A stretch of 45,168 nucleotides of DNA from Engelhardtia mirabilis (GTDB lineage: Bacteria > Planctomycetota > UBA1135 > GCA-002686595), in contig CP036297.1 in the NCBI GenBank assembly GCA_007751255.1, forward strand, positions 1-45,168, written 5' to 3'. Positions within the stretch are counted from its first letter, which is position 1; each line of letters starts with the position of its first letter. The translations under genes and the position numbers were made by a program. The notes under the pieces are model-generated. The model was not told the DNA's origin and did no database searches. It saw only the letters and a program-made list of their open reading frames with translations. Below, piece by piece: positions 14,655 to 22,639 of the stretch.

Positions 14655-14690
14655 CAGCCAGCCGGCGAATCTGATTCGCCGGCTTGGCTG
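14655..14690 (+). terminator. Strong hairpin downstream of the TIR operon
   Basis: GCCGGCGAATC (14661-14671) and GATTCGCCGGC (14673-14683) pair perfectly around one base, and the flanks CAGCCA and TGGCTG extend the stem. There is no clear U-tract, so it may be a Rho-independent-like stop or a cruciform. It is the only clear structure in the 420-bp region 14420-14840, where no gene is recognised. Confidence 0.45.
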
Positions 14691-14840
14691 TACTCGTTGC
14701 ACGCGGCCGTTCGGAACGGCGCGGCTCGCGCGTCCCCGAATGGGCCCCACGGATTCAGGCGCTGTGAGATTGAGATTGTGAGCCTCAAGGCAGCGTTCCA
14801 GAGGTTCAGCCGCCGGCTGAACGTGCTTCCGCTAAGACTG

Positions 14841-15683
14841 TCATTGCGGCGCTATCGCCGGTCGTTCGCATCGACTTCGGAGTTCCCGTAAGTTCTCTTT
14901 CAGGCCCCTCTCTTGGGAGTAACGGAGACGCTGATAGAAGCGCTCCACGGCCAGCGGCAGCTGGCGATGCAGGTGGCTTGCGTGCCTTCTGAACTTGGCG
15001 ACAAGCATCCTGGCATGCATGAGGTGTGCTTCTGCGTCCATTTCGTCGACGGTCAGCGCTTCGTAGCCTGAGATGTCCGCCAATAGCTGCGCCTTGGTCG
15101 TTTTCAATGTTGGCTCGATGATCGCCAGGGTTGCCTCACTCACTCCGACGTCACGCCAGAGGTCGATCTGGGTCTGGCATCTTGCAATGCATCCCGAAAT
15201 CAGTGTTTCCAATGTCCTCGATGCACTTTCGAGTTCGACGGGGTCGTCAAGTGAAGCGGGCGCCACAGACTTCGTCGTCTCCAGAATCTCGGACGGTGCG
15301 CCTAGGAGTTCGGCGCACTGGAGCATCTCGCCTCGCGTCTGCTCAAGTTGATCGATGGTTCGCGAGACCGCGCCCTCTAAACTGACCGTCTGCTCTTCGG
15401 CCTCGTCGACGCAGACAAGGTAGGCCATAAATGTAGCAGTCCTTTGGTCCCGCTCCTGCGCGGCTAAATCTCGCTCGAGCTGCGTTTCTGCCAGCTTTGA
15501 GCGAACACCGGACTCCATGAATACGTCGATGACGGTGAGTGCGAGCATTGCGAGGAGGATCGCCATCCCGATGCCGGTGATCGAGCGTCGCGGCCCTCGT
15601 GAGCCAGGCCGTGATTCAACGAGCACAATTGTGGCAAGTGCGAAGATAAGGAGTGTCTGAAGGGTGGGGATGACGTATTGCAT
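14841..15683 (-). CDS. Membrane protein with a long helical cytoplasmic domain
   Basis: This 280-residue protein has two hydrophobic helices, IPTLQTLLIFALATIVLV (5-22) and GIGMAILLAMLALTVIDVF (about 37-55). Long helices then run from about 58, with likely coiled coil (SKLAETQLERDLAAQERDQR, SLEGAVSRTIDQLEQTRGEM), ending in a basic tail. No enzyme motif is seen. It is a single minus-strand gene; the 266 bp before it (15684-15949) hold nothing recognisable. It may be an envelope sensor or scaffold. Confidence 0.6.
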   Translation of the reverse strand: MQYVIPTLQTLLIFALATIVLVESRPGSRGPRRSITGIGMAILLAMLALTVIDVFMESGVRSKLAETQLERDLAAQERDQRTATFMAYLVCVDEAEEQTVSLEGAVSRTIDQLEQTRGEMLQCAELLGAPSEILETTKSVAPASLDDPVELESASRTLETLISGCIARCQTQIDLWRDVGVSEATLAIIEPTLKTTKAQLLADISGYEALTVDEMDAEAHLMHARMLVAKFRRHASHLHRQLPLAVERFYQRLRYSQERGLKENLRELRSRCERPAIAPQ

Positions 15684-15949
15684 TGGGATCTTACAGTGAG
15701 TTGCTCTTGCCCGGATTGCTTCCGCCCCTGTGGTCGCACAGCGGCGCCCGGTCGTACGAAGTTCAGACTCTCGAACCGGGCCCCTTGGCGAGAAGTGCCT
15801 GTCCCCGCTTCGCTGCGGGTTGCGTTAGTCTCTGCGGCCGTCGTCTCTCCCCCATCAGTTTCAGCGACCTCGAGCGCCTGCAGATCGCTCGTTGCCCGCC
15901 CTGCTGCGCGAGAGGGCCCAGCAGGGCGAGCTTCGGCGGAGCGGGCTCC

Positions 15950-18328
15950 CTAGAGCCCCAGTGTCACCGGCACCGCGTTGCTCGCGAGAGCAAGGGTGCC
16001 ACCGGTCCCAAGGAGGACGTAGGCGTGATGCAGTGTCGCGCCGGCCAGACTGCCACTGAGGCCGGGCGGCACGGCGAAGGTTACGAGTGCCTGTCCGAAG
16101 CCGTCGAGAACGCCTGCCCCTGTGCTTAGGACCAGCGAGGGACTTGAGAGCACGATGTCGAAGTATGCGTCAGGCTGTAGGGGGACCACGAGGCCGTCCA
16201 CCTGGATTCCAGGAGAGGTGCCCGTGATAGAGCCCAGCATGATGAAGGTGGAGCCGCCGAACTCAATGCCCGGGTCGAGGACGAGCGACTGCGTTCCTTG
16301 TCCGCTGATCGACGCCGTCTCCACCCCGAAGGCGGGCGTCAGCGGGTCGACGGCGACGCGTGCGAGGTAGGTGCCATTGCCTCCGTTGGGCGACGGATCC
16401 CAACCGGGGGCAGCAGCTGGAGCGCTCCCTGCGGTGCCTAGGTAGATCACAGCCGTCCGCTCCCCCTGGAGGTCTAGTGCGCCGGCGACCTCGGATCCAT
16501 TGGAGGCGCCGAGGTACGAACTGTAAAGGAGGCTCAAGCCGCTATCGAGGCGAACGAAGAAGGCATCCAAGCCACCACCCGCGAATGCAAGCTGGTCCGC
16601 ATGGATCGTGAGCGGGAAGTCCGGCGAGTTTGTGTAGCCGGTGACGAAGATCTCGCCCGAACTGTTGACGTCGACCGCACCGGCTGAGTTGTTGCTGCCC
16701 GATCCCGTCAGTTGGACCGCGGACGCGAGGACCAGGTTGGGGATGTTGATCGTTGCCACCAGTCCGGCGCTCTGCCCATCGAATGCTCCCGAAACAACGA
16801 GTTGTCCCGTTGCCGGGTTGAGCGCGACATTGCCGAACTCGTCTACGCCGCTGTTGAGAGCGCCGAAGTCCAGAAGGATGTCGACCTGCGGTTGAGACAA
16901 GAAGGCGTCGTAGCGGGCTACACAGGCATCCTGGTTCACGACGCCGACCGCGTAGACCCGGCCATCTACGACGGCGAGATCGCTGAACACCTCGGTGTTG
17001 GGGTCGGTCGTGTTGATGGATTTCTCGGAGAAGACCGACAGCCCGGAAGTCAGGAGGGCCACATAGGCAGCCCTCCCCACGCCATGCTTCGCTGGGTCTT
17101 CGATCCAGCCGGCGACGTAGCTACCTGTGACGGCGAACAGAGAGTCATCACCAGTACCGACGATGCGGTTGGCCGCAATGATCGTGTCGAGCGCGCCATT
17201 GAACCGAGCCACCAGCCCATCTGTGTTTCCCGCGACCGGCCCCGACGCTCCGGGGAAGTCGCTAGACCAGGTGGCCCCCGCGATAGTTACTTCCCCGTTC
17301 GCGGCGACGTCGAGCGCAAAGGGCGCGTCGATATCGCTACCACCGAAGAGGGTGATCGCGATCGGCGCGGTGAGCGCCGCATCCATGTGCGCAATGAAGC
17401 CGTCGGTCGAGGCTGTCGCGCCGATCGGACCGACTGTCAAGGGGAAGTTGGGCGAGAGGGTGGAGCCGCACGCGAAGATTGTCTCGTCACTCGCGACCGC
17501 CACGTCGGTGGGCGAGTCGTTGGCACTGCCTCCGATGAAGGTGGCTGAGAGGATGGGATCGATCGTCAGCGGACGGCTACGGTCGTACGGGCCGACATCG
17601 AACCCGTAGCCGCCAGGCCGAAGGACGTAGTGAACCGACGACTGGGAGGCGTCGGAGCTGAAGGCCTCGGGAGCGCTGAGCTGGAACCCGCCATCGCTCA
17701 CTTCCGACCGGAGCGCGCCGGAGGCGTCCAGCGACCAGCCCTCGAGACCGTCCACGGCGACATCGATCGCCTCGGGGTCGGCTCCCGGAGGGACGTGAAA
17801 GAGCATCTCGACGGCGCGTCCGGTGTGCCGGAGCTCGACTGCGACCCCCTCCCCCGTGGCGCCTAGGCTCAGGGCGTGGCGTCCAGTTTGATGTGGCGCT
17901 GTCAATAGCGAGCCCGGTCCGAACATCGTGACCTGGGTTCCCACCGCATGCGGGCTGCCGTGCCCCTCGATTGCGGGCACGAGTCCCTCGACACGTTGCC
18001 GGATGACCCAGCTCCGCTCTGCGCCGGGAACGGGGTAGGCCTGATCCACGGACCCATCCTCGAGGATGCGCACGACGCCGCCGTCGATCCAGGCGACGTA
18101 GGCCACCGAGGGTGGGAAGGCGCCCTCGTTGCGCAGGAAGCCCAGGCTTTGGAAGAGCCCTTGCGCAGGCACCTCAAGGCGCGGCGCGGCTGCACCAGCG
18201 GGTGCCCAAGTTCCCGGCGATGGCAGCGCGAGTGTGACTGAGGGGACATCCGGGACGTGGATAGGTTCGGGCAGCAGCCGCGGTATACCGCCCTGCAAGA
18301 CGGCCGCCGCGAAGAAGCAGTTCAGCAT
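15950..18328 (-). CDS. Large exported beta-propeller (SBBP-repeat-like) protein
   Basis: The start at ATG 18328 follows a strong TAAGGAGGA site; a longer open frame upstream is rejected. The 792-residue protein has a short hydrophobic N-terminus (MLNCFFAAAVLQGG) acting as a signal. An N-terminal beta domain holds phrases such as GGVVRILEDGSVD and ELRHTGRAVEMLFHVPPGA. Repeated blades follow: ATFIGGSANDSPTDVAVASD, DGFIAHMD, IFVTGYTNSPDFPLT and DAFFVRLDSGLSLLYSSYLG, as in SBBP beta-propellers. The last ~85 residues (VDGLVVPLQPDAYFDIVLSS, then LAGATLHHAYVLLG) form an all-beta domain I associate with marine planctomycetes. It is probably surface-exposed or secreted; its ligand is unknown. Confidence 0.75.
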   Translation of the reverse strand: MLNCFFAAAVLQGGIPRLLPEPIHVPDVPSVTLALPSPGTWAPAGAAAPRLEVPAQGLFQSLGFLRNEGAFPPSVAYVAWIDGGVVRILEDGSVDQAYPVPGAERSWVIRQRVEGLVPAIEGHGSPHAVGTQVTMFGPGSLLTAPHQTGRHALSLGATGEGVAVELRHTGRAVEMLFHVPPGADPEAIDVAVDGLEGWSLDASGALRSEVSDGGFQLSAPEAFSSDASQSSVHYVLRPGGYGFDVGPYDRSRPLTIDPILSATFIGGSANDSPTDVAVASDETIFACGSTLSPNFPLTVGPIGATASTDGFIAHMDAALTAPIAITLFGGSDIDAPFALDVAANGEVTIAGATWSSDFPGASGPVAGNTDGLVARFNGALDTIIAANRIVGTGDDSLFAVTGSYVAGWIEDPAKHGVGRAAYVALLTSGLSVFSEKSINTTDPNTEVFSDLAVVDGRVYAVGVVNQDACVARYDAFLSQPQVDILLDFGALNSGVDEFGNVALNPATGQLVVSGAFDGQSAGLVATINIPNLVLASAVQLTGSGSNNSAGAVDVNSSGEIFVTGYTNSPDFPLTIHADQLAFAGGGLDAFFVRLDSGLSLLYSSYLGASNGSEVAGALDLQGERTAVIYLGTAGSAPAAAPGWDPSPNGGNGTYLARVAVDPLTPAFGVETASISGQGTQSLVLDPGIEFGGSTFIMLGSITGTSPGIQVDGLVVPLQPDAYFDIVLSSPSLVLSTGAGVLDGFGQALVTFAVPPGLSGSLAGATLHHAYVLLGTGGTLALASNAVPVTLGL

Positions 18329-18422
18329 GTGTTCCTCCTTAGTGCGTTCTGTTGAGTAGCGCCGCGCGCTCGTTGCGCCCGACGATGACCCTACGCAGGC
18401 GAACGGCAGAGGATTCGAGGCT

Positions 18423-18447
18423 GACGGATCAATACTCCTGATCCGTC
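18423..18447. repeat. Perfect inverted repeat upstream of the propeller gene
   Basis: GACGGATCA (18423-18431) and TGATCCGTC (18439-18447) are perfect 9-bp arms around 7 bp, about 100 bp upstream of the propeller gene. It may be an operator for that gene or part of a terminator. Confidence 0.45.
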
Positions 18448-18497
18448 GGTTCCTCGGCCTGTGTGCAACCCGGAACATGGGTAACAGATCGTCCCGC

Positions 18498-18540
18498 CAC
18501 GCTCGGGGGTGGCTGGCTGAGCGCCACGGCCCCGAGCGTG
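18498..18540. terminator. GC-rich hairpin between the propeller and sigma-like genes
   Basis: CACGCTCGGGG (18498-18508) and CCCCGAGCGTG (18530-18540) pair perfectly over 11 bp around a 21-nt loop. The sigma-like gene ends on the minus strand at 18709, so this hairpin would end its transcript before the propeller gene. No long U-tract follows. The rest of 18329-18708 holds no recognised gene. Confidence 0.45.
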
Positions 18541-18708
18541 ACATGTCGGGCTCTCCCGGACCTTTAGTGGAAGCCGCGTGAGGCGGAACGGGCGCGACGC
18601 GCAGTGGTGCTCGAGTCCGCGTACGTGCGCCACCCGGAACGCTTCGCCCGGCGGCCTCCTCTCCCAGAGGTCCTGTGGATCAACAAGCCGGCGCTCGCCA
18701 CATCTAGG

Positions 18709-19332
18709 TCAGCCCAAGCCGGGCTCATCGAGGAGCCCGCGCTCCTTGATCAGCGCGACCAACCCATCAAGTGCCCGTCGCACGGTCTTGTCGGGGACTC
18801 CGGTCTTATGTGCGACCTCTTTCCAGGTCCGCCCGCGGAGACGCAAGATCAGGACCCGAAGCCCGAGTCGCGTCTTCGCCGAGCGAAGCACACGCAGTGG
18901 GCGCGGCAGCTCGAAGTAGCCCCCTTCAGCCGCTACAGCCGGACCGTCCTGCTGGCAGACCAACTGATCCGCCCCTCCAAGCCCCTCTTCATCGAGGGAT
19001 GCCTCGCGGTTCTTCCGCAGCGCGTCGCGAGCCGTGTTCGCGGCGATCGTGCGGCCCCATGCCGCAAGTCGCCCAGGCCTAGCAAGCGACTTCAGCTTCT
19101 CGAGGGGGGTCGCCGTGTTGAGGTCCGCGAGGATCTTGGCCCATGCGTCCTGGGTCAAGTCGTCGCGGAGCCTCAGAGGTGCCTGATTCAATCCCGCGCG
19201 GATCGCTGGGTCGAGCAGCCGAGCGAGCTCGTCCATCGACGCTGAGTCTCGGAACATCGAGCTCGGAGCATCGCTCTCCAATCCGCACTGGACCTTGAGG
19301 AGCTGCAGGATGCCTGGATCGTACTTCGACAT
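18709..19332 (-). CDS. ECF-type sigma-like factor
   Basis: The 207-residue protein contains a region-2-like segment (LRLRDDLTQDAWAKILADLN, then GRLAAWGRTIAANTARDALR) and a C-terminal region-4-like HTH (LRLRGRTWKEVAHKTGVPDKTVRRALDGL). The linker between is acidic and variable. The start at ATG 19332 follows a GGAG. It is the third gene after a TPR gene and a tiny exported protein, with a 9-bp gap from the latter. ECF factors commonly sit beside their membrane regulators; the 59-residue exported protein could be part of such a switch. Targets are unknown. Confidence 0.72.
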   Translation of the reverse strand: MSKYDPGILQLLKVQCGLESDAPSSMFRDSASMDELARLLDPAIRAGLNQAPLRLRDDLTQDAWAKILADLNTATPLEKLKSLARPGRLAAWGRTIAANTARDALRKNREASLDEEGLGGADQLVCQQDGPAVAAEGGYFELPRPLRVLRSAKTRLGLRVLILRLRGRTWKEVAHKTGVPDKTVRRALDGLVALIKERGLLDEPGLG

Positions 19333-19341
19333 GGCGTCTCC

Positions 19342-19521
19342 TCAGGAGTTGGCGTCGGAGGCGAGCTCGATCGGGTGATCGGTGTTTATGACGTCGAGGG
19401 CGGCCTGCTCCAGGACGTAGGCGGTCCGCAAGATGAGTCCGTGCGACGGAGCGCTGAGGCTCTGCTCAGCGAGGCCCACGAGGGCGGCGGCAGTGATCAG
19501 CCAGAGTCGAAGATAGTTCAT
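19342..19521 (-). CDS. Small exported protein (59 residues)
   Basis: ATG 19521 overlaps the stop of the TPR gene. The product is MNYLRLWLITAAALVGLAE, a signal-like hydrophobic stretch, then a short helical part ending ELASDANS. Longer in-frame openings run into the TPR gene and are less likely. It sits between a TPR protein and a sigma-like factor, a place where an anti-sigma or sensing peptide might be found, but nothing in the sequence proves that. Confidence 0.5.
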   Translation of the reverse strand: MNYLRLWLITAAALVGLAEQSLSAPSHGLILRTAYVLEQAALDVINTDHPIELASDANS

Positions 19522-20147
19522 CGCGAGACCTCCAGGTGCTGCCCTACGCGAGTCCCCCATGAGGGACACTGACGGGCGAATGCCAGGTCGGTGTTCGTTG
19601 CGAATGCCTCGATGAGACGCGTGCACTGCTTCCACATTGGGAGATCGCTCTCCAACCTTTCGAGCGCGCTCTCCACGGCGACCTCGTCCCGTCCAAAGCT
19701 CGCGATGAGGAGCTCCAACTCAAGGACGCTCGGCCGTGAGGGCTCGAGGGAGATGGCTCGGTACAGGAGCTCCTGAGCCCCACCACGATCTCCCAGCATC
19801 AGCTTGACCTCACCGAGGTTCACAAGAGAGGCCGCTTCGAAGTCCGTCCCGCGACGAGCTGCGGCAACGAACTCCAGCAGCGGCTCGGCTTCCTGATGCC
19901 GGCAGAGGGCGTGTAGGGCGATCCCGATGAGGAAGTGCGCAACGAGATCTCCTTCGTCCTTCCAGTCGGGTCGCTCGGCCTCAACCAGGGCGATGACCTG
20001 GTCCGGCTGGTCATGCAGGAGTGGCGCAACTCGATCGAGGAACGCTTGATCCTCTGGCGAGTACCTTCGGTCATGCGCCTTGAAGTGGGTCGTATGGCGG
20101 AGGCGGACGTGCGCCGCCATGGCCGGGTGCAGGATTGAGGTCGTCAT
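19518..20147 (-). CDS. TPR-like helical repeat protein
   Basis: From ATG 20147 the 209-residue protein has helical pairs typical of TPR or similar repeats: VAPLLHDQPDQVIALVEAER, HFLIGIALHALCRHQEAEPL, ASLVNLGEVKLMLGDRGGAQ and LLYRAISLEPSRPSVLELEL. There is no signal peptide. It is the first gene of a three-gene unit with the small exported protein and the sigma-like factor. The 436 bp upstream (20148-20583) have an open frame with unlikely composition and hold nothing I can support. Confidence 0.65.
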   Translation of the reverse strand: MTTSILHPAMAAHVRLRHTTHFKAHDRRYSPEDQAFLDRVAPLLHDQPDQVIALVEAERPDWKDEGDLVAHFLIGIALHALCRHQEAEPLLEFVAAARRGTDFEAASLVNLGEVKLMLGDRGGAQELLYRAISLEPSRPSVLELELLIASFGRDEVAVESALERLESDLPMWKQCTRLIEAFATNTDLAFARQCPSWGTRVGQHLEVSR

Positions 20148-20583
20148 GGCCAGGCGAACGATTGGGGGCTTGGAGGTTGGCCAACATTTCTCGCCCTTTC
20201 TCTGGAGGACGGTCTTGCGGTTCAGCTCGAGCGGGTCCGCCCGAAGATTCCGACCAGAACACGAGAGCTCACTCGTTGACTGGGGCACGCCCCCTCCAGC
20301 CACCACCACCCCCGCTTCTCCATGTTCAGATCCCCGCAGCCGCCCTCCTGGAAGGCCCGCCACCGCAGCCCCAGCCGCGACTCCAGTGGTCGCATCCGTC
20401 AGCGGTTGGGCCTCCTCTCCTGGCTCCGCATCCAGATACCGAGACTCGCTGACCGCCTTCTCTTCCTTGGGGACATCCGCTCCCCCTCGGTTCTCCGACC
20501 CCGCCTCACCTAGACCCCAGCTCATCGGGGACCAGGATGGTCCTGAACGCTCTCGCTCGCTCTACACGAAAGGACGACCCGCA

Positions 20584-20967
20584 ATGACCTCAGGCACGAT
20601 GAAGTACACGATCCTGACCGACAGTGGCAACGACGGAGACAATCCGGCCGCGCTCCGAGTCGAACTCGACCAGAACGCCGTCGTGTTCGTGCAAGCGACG
20701 GCCATTCGCAAGCCCGGCAAGGCCTGGTTCAATATGGCCATCTACAAGGATGGCTCGGAGGTAGCCAGCGTCGCGACCACCGTGAACCACAAGCACGACG
20801 AGGGGAAGTACACCCTGCTCCACGTCGAGGAGCTCGGCGCTGGCAGCCACGAGTTCCAGACCCGTCGGTCTGCGCGCAAGAGCGCTGGCCTCGAGCTCGG
20901 CGGCAACCAGGGCTTCAACGAATCCTCGCTCAAGATCTGGTACCTGCCGGGGGCCTGCCTGGACTGA
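20584..20967 (+). CDS. Hypothetical 127-residue beta-rich protein
   Basis: The start at ATG 20584 follows AAAGGACG. The sequence is beta-like (KYTILTDSGNDGDNPAALRV, NAVVFVQATAIRKPG, WFNMAIYKDGSEVASVATTV), and ends in GNQGFNESSLKIWYLPG. There is no signal peptide or known motif. It is a single plus-strand gene between minus-strand units, followed by its own terminator. Confidence 0.6.
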   Translation: MTSGTMKYTILTDSGNDGDNPAALRVELDQNAVVFVQATAIRKPGKAWFNMAIYKDGSEVASVATTVNHKHDEGKYTLLHVEELGAGSHEFQTRRSARKSAGLELGGNQGFNESSLKIWYLPGACLD

Positions 20968-21026
20968 GCGTTGAGTCCGTCGCTGTTCTGGCGACTCTCG
21001 CACCGTCTCGCACAACTAGCCCTGCA

Positions 21027-21057
21027 CCGCCCGGCGAGGCCCGTCCTCGTCGGGCGG
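21027..21057 (+). terminator. Terminator hairpin after the 127-residue protein gene
   Basis: CCGCCCGGCGAGG (21027-21039) pairs with CCTCGTCGGGCGG (21045-21057) with one mismatch around a 5-nt loop, 60 bp past the stop at 20967. It also lies 30 bp beyond the end of the convergent lectin-like gene, so it may serve both. Confidence 0.6.
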
Positions 21058-21086
21058 CTGCGTTCGTGCCCTACAGGCGCGCGCGC

Positions 21087-22529
21087 CTACACCTCCAACC
21101 GAGATACACCGCTGTAGAGGAGCGCCGCCGCCGGCGTGTACGCCACCGCGCGAAACTCGAGCATCAGGCCCGGCGGCAAGAGGCCCGCCGGGAAGCTCAC
21201 TGGTCCCGTCTCATACGGGTTCGACGTCGCGGGGAAGTGCACCGGCGAGAAGGCCTGGAGCGAGAACCCGAGGCTGGCTTGGAAGAGACTGTCTGCGACG
21301 AGGCCATAGCTTGAGAGCGGGCCCGAGCCTGGGCCCCCAGGCGCCGGTGATAGTGACACCAGAACGATCACGCCGAGCGTGCTCGAGGGCAGAAGCGGAT
21401 CGCCCGTCGGCTGCGGCACCATCTCGAGCGTCAGGTCGCCCACCCCCCCCCCACTCGTTCGCGCGACGAAGGGAATCGGGTACTCGGCGATCCAGGCCAG
21501 CGGAGGTCCTTCGTTGCATCCGTCCGGCGGCAAGTCGTTCCAGGCCGGCGCTTCCTCGAAGAGGTAGTGCATTCGGTTCTCATTGTCGCTCGGACACGCG
21601 TTGTTGGGCTGCTGCTGGAAGTGCTTCGGCAAAGACGGATTCCCCCACTCACCGGGGTACGGATCTCCAGGCAGAGCAACCTGGGACCCGTCCGGCCACA
21701 GCCACGTCCCCTGCGGCTCGCCGGAGCCTGGCACCTGGGCCCCGCCGAGCCAGGGGCCGATGATCCCAGAGAAGTCCGCCGGCGCAAGGAGCCCGCGAAT
21801 GAAGGCGTCGCTCTGCGAGTCCTTCGGGCTGCCCAGGATCGCCCCGCGCGTGGCTGCGTTTGCCTCGGCCTGGCCCCAGGTTAGCGTCGCGGCCTCTCGG
21901 ACGATCTCATAGCCGCGGCCGTTGTGCTCGAGGATCGCAACCGGGCCCTCGGGCGCCTGCACACCGAACTCGATGATGTAGGAGCGATTGGGGTAGTCGC
22001 TCGGTCCCGCATCATTCCAGGTGCCGCAGCCCATGGCGAACGCGTTCTTGCAGAAGTAGGCGAGCCAGTCCTGACCACCGCTCGTGTTGCCAGGCTGTCC
22101 GGCGGCCCAGTTGGTAAAGCCCCACGTCTCCCACGGAATCTGCACCAGGGGATCCGCCGTCAACCACATCCAGGATCCACCCGGCTCGGCGCCCGCTGGA
22201 TCCTGGATGCCGCCCAGCCAGGGTCCGCGCACTCCCTGCGACTGGCCTCCGCTGTCCATCTGCCAGAACGAGAGATCGTCGGCGACGAGCCCGACGATGA
22301 AGTCGTTCTCAGCAACGCTCTCCGGCGTGGCCAAGTAGCCGCCTGCCTGCTCTGCGAGAACGCGCGCCTCCGGCCAGGTTACGCTGGCTTTGACCGGAAG
22401 ATAGGTATGTCCATTGCCGCCGGCCTGGACGCTCCACATCACAGCACCCGGAGGACTACTCTGCGCGGCCGCCATCGGGAGGCCTGCGATCGTGAGAAGT
22501 CCCGCTCCAACCATTGCTTGGTTCTTCAT
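21087..22529 (-). CDS. Exported protein with two C-type-lectin-like domains
   Basis: The 480-residue protein has a signal peptide (MKNQAMVGAGLLTIAGLPMA, cleaved near AAAQS). Two C-type-lectin-like domains follow: one at about 40-190 (VTWPEARVLAEQAGGYLATP, GPWLGGIQDPAG, WAAGQPGN, CGTWND) and one at about 205-350 (LTWGQAEANAATRGAILGSP, GPWLGGAQVPGS, APAWNDLPPDGCNEG). The C-terminal ~120 residues form an all-beta domain like the one at the end of the propeller protein. Such domains bind carbohydrate or protein surfaces; here they probably act in adhesion or substrate capture. It is a single gene. Confidence 0.8.
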   Translation of the reverse strand: MKNQAMVGAGLLTIAGLPMAAAQSSPPGAVMWSVQAGGNGHTYLPVKASVTWPEARVLAEQAGGYLATPESVAENDFIVGLVADDLSFWQMDSGGQSQGVRGPWLGGIQDPAGAEPGGSWMWLTADPLVQIPWETWGFTNWAAGQPGNTSGGQDWLAYFCKNAFAMGCGTWNDAGPSDYPNRSYIIEFGVQAPEGPVAILEHNGRGYEIVREAATLTWGQAEANAATRGAILGSPKDSQSDAFIRGLLAPADFSGIIGPWLGGAQVPGSGEPQGTWLWPDGSQVALPGDPYPGEWGNPSLPKHFQQQPNNACPSDNENRMHYLFEEAPAWNDLPPDGCNEGPPLAWIAEYPIPFVARTSGGGVGDLTLEMVPQPTGDPLLPSSTLGVIVLVSLSPAPGGPGSGPLSSYGLVADSLFQASLGFSLQAFSPVHFPATSNPYETGPVSFPAGLLPPGLMLEFRAVAYTPAAALLYSGVSRLEV

Positions 22530-22639
22530 GACCTCATGAACGCACGAGAAGCGAGAACTATTCAGGTCACGGCTCGAATCCAGGAGACGGTTGACCAGCT
22601 TGCAGCCCGACCAAAGAGAACACCAGGCTTCTTCAGGGA

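Noticed and set aside
14420-14781. Coding region downstream of the TIR operon
   Set aside because: Open frames on both strands look compositional; only the hairpin at 14655-14690 is convincing.
15684-15949. Small gene between the membrane protein and the propeller gene
   Set aside because: Open frames overlap flanking genes and show no recognisable sequence or ribosome site.
16712-17548. Long plus-strand open frame opposite the propeller gene
   Set aside because: It lies wholly opposite a well-supported minus-strand gene with a strong ribosome site and domain structure; its translation is Arg/Asp-rich and shows no protein-like pattern.
20080-20583. Upstream extension of the 127-residue protein or of the TPR protein
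   Set aside because: Both frames are open here, but composition is Arg/Pro-rich, and ribosome sites favour ATG 20584 and ATG 20147.
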